34,756 nucleotides of DNA from Flavobacterium muglaense (GTDB taxonomy: Bacteria; Bacteroidota; Bacteroidia; Flavobacteriales; Flavobacteriaceae). The notes under the pieces were generated by a model. The model saw only the letters and a list, made by a program, of their open reading frames with translations, was not told the DNA's origin and made no database searches. The stretch is from positions 1 to 34,756 of the forward strand of contig NZ_JACRUK010000041.1 in assembly GCF_014305155.1 (NCBI RefSeq), read 5' to 3'. Position numbers and translations under genes: made by a program. Below, one piece after another: positions 9,201 to 18,200 of this stretch (positions within the stretch are counted from its first letter, which is position 1; each line of letters opens with the position of its first letter).

Positions 9201-12200
9201 TGCAGCTGTTGGTGCAGCAATTGTAAAATTCAACGGCAATGAACAACCCGTTTCGTCATCCAATACTGTAATAGTATGAAGACCTGAAGCCAAATTAATT
9301 AAATTAATTGTTGGCGTACTAAGTCCCGTAACAGCAGGATTTGTATCTAAAGTATATTGATAAGTGGCAACTCCTGTACCAAAACCAGTTACTAAGAAAC
9401 TGGCTTTACCATCAGTTGCTGTACTACATGTAATACCTGTAGTTGATTGTTCTACTACATTAATCTTCGTTACATCATTCACTCTATAATTCACTTGGTC
9501 TGTACAAACATTGCCGTCTGTAACCAAGAAAGTATATTCGCCAGGAGCTAATCCTGTAAAATTACCGGTAGCACTGCTTTGTAATGGCAATGGCGATGGC
9601 GCAATCGTAGCATAAGTTATTGTACCTATACCATTAGTGCTAGTAACTGTAACATCACTAGTAGGCGTATTACAAGTAACTGTTGTTTGAGTAAATGTTG
9701 AAGGAGCATCAAAAACCGGAGGATTCAATTTGGCAATTAGTACCGTTCCTGTAACCTCACAGCCATTTGCATCTTTTATACCATAATTAATGTTTTGATC
9801 AGATCCCGTATCATTTACGGTATAAACATTGTTTGTATCGTAAGCGCTACCATCAAATCTATATTCAAAAGCACCTGTTCCGGTTCCCGTTGTACCACTT
9901 AAGGTAACAGTAGCTGCTTGAGCTACATTTCCTGCGCCACAAGATAATGCGGTTGTAACTGTTGCGGATCCTGCCAAAGCAGCAGTTGGCTGACCAACTG
10001 TAATAGTAGTTGGATAGGTACATGATTTTGCATCAGTAACCGTCACCACATAATTAGTGCCAGCTGCTAATCCAGTATAAACACCCGTTGCATCGCCAGT
10101 TGTATTAGTAATGGCAGGAGTGCTTGTCAAAGCATAAGTAAAGGGACCTACGCCACCGCTAACTGCCACTGAAATTGCACCGTCAGTTCCACTAAAACAA
10201 CTCACATCTGTAACAGATGGTGTAATTGTAGGTGTTGGAATGGCGTCAATTGTCACCGTTGCTGATGTTGTACAAGTTGTACCATTATTAGCATCAGTAA
10301 CTGTAAATACATAATTTCCAGCCGCTGTTGCAGCATAAGGTGAGGTTGCAGCAACTGCCACTCCACTATTATATGAAACAGTATATGTATAATTTGGTGT
10401 TGGTAAAACATTTCCTCCAGTAGTAGTCAAAGTAATTGTTGCATCTGGTGATCCAGTACAATCAAGTCCTTTATTGATAACCGCTTTTAAATCTAACTGC
10501 GGATAAACTACGTAGTCAACATCAGCAGTACAACCATTACCATCTTTAATCACTAAATTATAAGTTCCAGCTGCATTAAAGGTGAAATTAGGGCTTGATT
10601 GATAAGCACTTCCATTAACACTATAGCTTTCTGCCCCTACAATTCCTGAATCTACTGTTCCTGTAATGGCAATTGTAAATGCATTTCCATCATAACAAAT
10701 TGATGCTGGTGCAGTAATAGTAGGGTTTTCATCAGCATAAACAGTTACAGGAGTTTTTACAATACATCCATAACTATCTAACGCAGATACATCATAAATA
10801 ATTCCTGCTATAGAACCCGCTCTATCAAAGACAGCAGTAGTTGTCCAGTTTGCTGGTACAACAGGGTCGCCTGTAGCTACAACCTGGTATCTATAAGGTC
10901 CTGTTCCTTTTGTAGCTTCTGCCGAAATACTTCCTAACTCATTACAATTTGATTTTTTTACTGCTGTTGCAGCAATTTCCAATTGTGAAGTAGATTTTTT
11001 AATATTAAAATCAGACGATACAACACTACAACCAGCATTAGCTCCAGATGCTTCTTTAACTAGAACGTAATAAGTACCTACAGGAAGTATTCCTGCTGCA
11101 TATTCAGTTAATGATAGCGTACTACCAGCAGCAATACTTACAGGAACCGTAATTCCCGCCCCTGCTATTAGATTATTTGTAAACGACTCATACACTTGAT
11201 AAGTTACATCTACTGCTGTTGCATAATTATTAGTAATATCAAAATTTACACTACCATAAGTATCGGTAAAACATTTTACATTATTTCCTACAACATTAGT
11301 CAAAGCTAAAGTCGAATTTGTTGGAATAGGTGTCGTTGCCGTTTCGTAGTAATAACATTTAGTTGCAAAATCGTATACTATGAACGTATAAGTAACTCCT
11401 GGCAATAAACCAGTAAAAGTAGTTGTCTTACTTCCTGAAGTACTCTCACCTTGCCAACCAAGAACACCATCAGCAGTCCAAACTTGTCCTGGACCACTAT
11501 AAATATTAAAATGGAAAGGTCCTACACCTGCAAAACTTGACGTAATAGTCACGTCAGCTGTTCCTCCAGTTGTACAATTTGATGCTGGAGCAATGGCTAT
11601 CCCTAATGAGTTAGGTGGTGAAGCCACTAAAACATTATTCTCATATACAGAACAACCATTAGCATCTACTACTCTAATTTGATATAATCCAAAATCAACT
11701 ACATTAAAAGTAACTGAAGTTGTTCCAGACGCATTACTTTCAGATTGATTGTAACCATTAATTCCCGTTACATAATACGTATAAGGAGCGGTTCCACCTG
11801 TTCCTCCAACAGCACTAATACCGTCAGTTATTTTATTAATAATAATTGATCCTTTTGAAACACCAGTACCAGAATTACATTGTATAGGTATTACTGTTTT
11901 ATCAATGACCATTGGAGATTTACCCACAATAGTAAAACTATCTGTATTGGTACAACCTTTAGCATCTTGTACAGTCACATTATAAACTCCAGCTGCTAAG
12001 CCTGTAAAAGTATTCGAGGTTTGGTAAGCACCACCATTAACACTATATTTAAAAGGTGCTTGTCCCAAAGTAGGATCAATAGCAACACTAAACGCACCGT
12101 TTGTATCACCACTACATTTAATAAATTGTGTTTGCGTAAATCCAGTAATATCAGGATTAACTGGTGTCGTTACTGCAATAGCTGTGGTTGTAGTAATTGA

Positions 12201-15200
12201 ACATCCGCTTGCATCTGTTACTCTAAAAGTATAACTTCCTGCAGCATTGGTAGTAAACACATTACTAGCCATTGTAGTATATGAACCCAAAGCTTCTTTA
12301 GATTCATACGTATAAGGCCCATTACCACCCGCCGCTGTTACTGTAATTTGAGCATCATTAGACATAAATGGACTTACATAAGCACAAGTAACATCTTTGT
12401 TTAAAACGGCACTTATTGTCACTTTAGGATAGACCGTTACCGTATTACTTGTAGCAGTACAACCGTTTCCGTCTTTAATAGTAACGCTATAATCACCCGC
12501 TGCTGTTACTGTGAACGTATTAGTAGTCACAAAACCACCACCATTCAAACTATACGTAACAGGCGCTATTGCACCTAATGGTGTAGTATCAGTAGCCGTA
12601 ATGGTATAAGTTCCTGTACCTAAACAATTAGTTCCTGAAGATGCCGTAACTGCTGGCGTAGCATCCTGAGTAATTGATAAACCTATAGTTTGCGCACAAT
12701 TTCCGTTTTTATCTACTACATAAGCAGTATATGACAATCCAAGAGTAGCTGTATTTCTTGTAAAAATACCGGATGTATTATAATCTGTTGGGAAAGTTGG
12801 TGCCACTGCTGTAGCAGGTACAACCGCATAATACAATGGCGTTGTTCCACCAGAAGCAGAAACCGTGATTGTTGTAACAGCTTGCGTACAATATACTTTA
12901 GTACCCGAAGCGGCTAAAGCTGTAATTGCAGTTGGTTGCGTTACTGTAACAGTAGCGTTAGCAGTACAACCGGTCGCTGTATTAGTAACAACTACTTTAT
13001 AAGTATCAGGTGCAAGTCCTGTATAGGTAATAGTATTTCCGGCCGAAGTATTTGCAGGACTAATAGAAGTCAAAGTTCCATCAAATAATACAAAACTATA
13101 TCCTCCAGTAATATTCCCACCAGCAGTAAATTTGATACTACCATCATTTGCACCATTACAACTCACATTATTCACTAATGATCCCGTCACCGTAATAGGT
13201 GTTACTGCATCTACTCTGTAAATATTGCTAAACGAACAACCATTAGCATCTGTAACTTTAATAGTATAGGTATTAGGTGCTAAACCTGTGAAAGTATGTG
13301 TATTTGTTGTAATTCCTGTAGCTGCAACAACAGGTGAAGAAGGAGCTGTAATTTCATATGTAAAAGGTCCCGTTCCATTAGTAACCGTAGCAGTTACATC
13401 AGTTGTTAATTCGGTTGTTTTACAAGTAATAGGATTCACTTGCGCAAAACTTAAAGCCGTTGGAGGGTTTAAAGCCGCTATTGTTTGTGAAGTTGCAGCA
13501 ATACAACCATTCGCATCTTTCACATTGATTGTAACCGTAGACGCAGTATTTACGGTATACGTATTGGATGAACCATACCCACCACCGTTAAAACTGTATA
13601 AGTAGGCACTTCCCGTTGTAAATGGTGTACCGTACTGAGCTGTAACCGTAATAGTTGCTGCTTGTTGTGTATTGGTTGCACTACAAGTTAATGGAGTTGC
13701 AGCAGCTGATGCTGTTAAACCAATAGTTGGCTCCGTAATTACAACATCTGTTTTTAATGAAATACATGATTTACTGTCTTTTATCACCATTGGATAAGTT
13801 CCGGCAATTAATCCTGTAAATGTATTCGTTGATTGAAAAGTTGCACCGTTGTCTTTACTATATTGATAAGTTCCCGAAGCAGGAATTCCTGACACAGTAA
13901 TACTACCTGTATTATCTCCTTTACATTTTACATTGACTTGAGTACTAGTAAATGTAGGTAAAACAATAGCATTTATTGTTCTGCTTACTACTGTTGTACA
14001 GCCTTTACTGTCAGTAATTTCAAAATAATAAGTTCCTGCTGTTGCTGCACTATACGAAAATGAACTACCCGTTACAGGATTAGCAGTACCAGTGAAGGAA
14101 CCCGCTGTTGTACTTGATTTATACGAATAAGGCGCATACCCATTAGCAATACTTACTTGGATCGTCGCATTTGCAGAAGTAGCAGTAGTTGTTGTACAAT
14201 CTAAATCTTTCGTAATTGCTGTGCTTGCGCTAATAGGCGATGCGATTTTTTGTGATGGTAAGTCTTTAAAACAACTTGTAGAGGTATCTGTAACACGAAT
14301 AACGTAATCACCTGGAGTAAGATTATTAAAAGTTCCAGTGGTTTGAGTTGCTCCACCATTGATACTATACACATAATTAGTTTGCATATTAGGTGCTACA
14401 ACTAAACTTGCACCTGTTCCAGTAACATAACAGTAATTAGAACTTGTTGCATCAATAGCTGCTACAACTAGCACCTTTGGAGCAATTTTAAAAGGTATTG
14501 AAACTGAGCATCCATTGGCATCCGTTACTGATGCGGTATAAGTACCCTCAGTAAGGTTGGTAAATGACTTATTAGATTGTGTTACAGCAGTTGTCGCAGG
14601 AGATGGTCCTGTAACGGTATAACTATTTGATCCCCAACCACCCGTTGTATTGATTACCGCTGTTGCATTGGCAGTACACGTAATTGCTGTGATTGTTGGA
14701 GCACTGATTGCTAATGCTGCTGCAGGTGGTGCCACAGTTGCTGTTGCAGTTGCTGTACAGGCTGTAGCTGTATTTGTAATTACTATAGGATGAGCACCTG
14801 CACTTAAAGCAGATATCGTAAAGTCAAAAGGATTTCCTGTAGCTGTTCCTATAACTGCAGTACCTCCGTCAATAGTGTATGAATAAGGAGTATTGGTAGC
14901 AAAACCAGAGATCGTATATTTTACTGAACCATTGGCATCTCCAAAACATTTCACATTATTCACCACCACTGCTGATGCTGCAATAGCAGGCAAGGCAGTT
15001 ATAGTATGTGTTTTAGAGAAGGTACAGTTGTTGGCATCTTTCACTTGGAACGTATACGTTCCTGGATCAAGATTTGTAAAAGTTTTTGAAGATTGATAAG
15101 CTGTCGCTGCAGCAGCTGGAGCAATAATTTGATACTCTACAGCACCTGTTCCGCCAACATAAGAATCAATAGTGACATCCACTTTATTCGATGGGCATTT

Positions 15201-18200
15201 AAGTGCCGTATTTGTAATGGTCATGGCTGTAGGTGGATTCAATGCCACGATAACCATTGCAGGAGATGAAGTAATCGAGCAAGATTTACTATCTGTCGCT
15301 TGAACCGTATACGATCCAGCCGTTGTAATTCCGCTAAAAATTCCTGATCCATTCGAAGCCACTGTAGTAGCCCCTCTGAACAAGGTATAAGTATAAGATG
15401 ATCCGTTACCTTTGGTAGCTAAAGCTGTAATAGTAGCCGCATGATCACAATTGTAAGTAGTTGTAATACTAGCTGATATTGCAATTGCTTCGGGCTGTTT
15501 GATACTTACAGTACCCGGATACGTACATCCTTTATTGTCTTTAATAACATAATTATAGCTTGTTCCCGCCACAGATCCTGCTACATTAGTATAAGTAGTT
15601 GTAGCTGTAAAAGTAGAATTATTAAAACTATAGGTAAAAGGAGCCACACCTGCTGTAGCGGCCAATGTTACGCTACCGTTGGCAGCATTAAAACAAGTTA
15701 CATCCGTAACCGTAGCTGTTCCAGTAACTGGCACTAAAGCATTTATTGTTGCCGAAGCTGTGGTTACACAACCAATAGCATCTGTAATTTGAAAATTATA
15801 AGTTCCTGCTACATCAGTTGTATAGGTAAAAGTTGTTCCGCTAGCAGTAGGTTGAACCAAAGTTCCAGTTGCAGCAGCCCCTGTTTTAATCACAGTAAAA
15901 GGAGCAGTACCTCCCGAAATAGTTCCCGTAATCACCGCTTGATTGGCAGGTGGTGCATCACAATCTAGATCAGTAGTAACAGCAGCGTTAGCCGTTAACT
16001 TGGCATTAATTACTTGACTGGCTGTAGTTGCAGTACATCCATTGGCATCCGTAACTTTAAACGTATAACTACCCGTTGTACTGGCGTTATAAGTGAAACT
16101 AGCTGTTGAAAAACTCGCACTAGATCCTCCGTACGAAGTACCGCCATTTGTGCTTGTTTGGTAGCTGTATGGTGCTAAACCTCCAGCTACATTAACAGTT
16201 ATATTAGCCCCAGTTGCTGGGTCAAAACATCTTGCAGTATTGGCTACAATAGTTGCTGTAGGTGCTGCAGGAGCGGTAACTACAACCGCTGTATCTGTAT
16301 CATCAGTACAATTATTGGCATCGTACACGCGTACAAAATAACTTCCAGCCGCTATATCATTAAAGGCGCCCGTGTTTTGAGATGGTTTAACGATTGTTGT
16401 TTTGGTACTATTCCATAATTCATAACGGTAAGCAGTCGTACCACCTGTTGTATTTGCAGTGATAGTAGCACCAGTGATACAAGTAGCTTGCTTTGTTACT
16501 GAAGCAGTCACCACTACGGCAGCAGGCGCGGTAATAGTTTGCGTAAGCGTTTTTACACAACCTCCTGTAGAAGTTGCATTGTAACGAACTAATACATTAT
16601 AACCCGCAGCTCCCAAGCCTGTAAGTACTAATGGCGAAGTTGTAGTTGTCAACCAAGTTGTACCATTGTCTCTAGAATATTGGTATCCTGAGGTCGTATT
16701 AAAGTTTTCGGCTGTAATGGTAATTTCACCATTGGTTTCTCCGTTACATTTTACGTTTTTAAAACTCGTTACCGTAGCATTAAACGCTTTTCCATCAGGG
16801 ACCACCACTGTCAGTATTTTTTCCTCGGCACAGGAAACAGGTAATTGGTACACTTTGATATCGTCAAAAGCAACATCATTACCACTGGTTTGCTGCACAT
16901 TAGACCTTACAATAAATTTTAAAGTGGTGTTTGAACCCGGATTTAGGGTTATAGGGACTGTAGGATATTTTTCCCATTTTTCAGACTTAGGAATATTCCC
17001 TGTACTATATGATGAAATTTCGACTCCAGCTGAATTAACCAATGCAACTACTAGATCAGGATCAAATTGTGTATTGCTTTTATTCAGTAAGTTCATGGCA
17101 TAGAACTCTACATTAATAGGTTGATTTGGAATAATATCATTAATTGTTTTTTGATATAAAATTTCGGTCTTTGGTATCGTAGCCCCAATATTTACCACCA
17201 TAAATCTACCTTTTGGCGTAACTGGGGTAGTTGCTGGGGTATGATCTACAGGCGCAATCCATGCACCAAAAGGATATTGGATCTTTGCAGTCACAGAGTA
17301 ATCCCCATCATTAATAGCAGGGCTTCCCTTACATTGTGTTGCAGCTACTTGTCTTTCAAAACAATAATAAACAGAATTAATTCCTGGAGAAGTAGTATCA
17401 TCACCATAACCAAAGGTTTCGTATAATAAATTACTGTAGGTGGTAACAGCTACTAATTTGTAGACTACTTTTACCGAATGCGTTCCGGCAGGAACATTCA
17501 AAAACACGTTAGGGTTTGTAGTATTTGTGTTCAATTTTCCGTCCATGTAATAGCTATACGTAAAGTTAGCGTTTGACGGATTCGTAATTGTAACTGTGCT
17601 AGTTGCTGTACCATCACAATTAAAATCTACCGGCGTAGCTACATCAATAACTGGAGCAACTGGTTTAGGATCAATTACAATATTAGGCATTGCATAAATA
17701 CATCCATTAGCATCCTTAATATATACGGTATACGTACCAGGTGCTTTATCCGCTTGATTAGTAGTAATCCAAGTGGCTTGATTGTCAAAACTGTATAGAT
17801 ATAAGTTGGGTGCTGGAAACGGTGTTCCACCATCAGGATTTGTAATACGTATGGTACCATCTGTTTTATTAACACCACAACCTGCTAAAGCCGAAACTCC
17901 TGCCGAAGCGGTTAAAGCCGTTGACGGTTGGCTAATAGTAATCGGTTTCATGGTATCGATACATTCTACTCCATTTAAAGTATATTTTAAAATGGTGTTG
18001 TATATTCCTGCACTTAAGTTAGAAATAATCGGCGATGTACCATAAGTTACTCCATTATCTGTACTATAACTAAGTGTATATCCATTGGCATTGGTCACAT
18101 TAAAATTAATTACTCCAGATGCATCACTATAACATTTAACATTAGTACCTGTTGTATTGTAAACCGGTTTAGGAACAGCGGCCACAGTGATAGAAGTATT

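Noticed and set aside
13288..17103. Several + strand frames of 60-145 codons inside sprB (for example 13288-13605, 16666-17103)
   Set aside because: They are antisense shadows of the repeat-rich sprB frame, with no signal, motif or promoter of their own.
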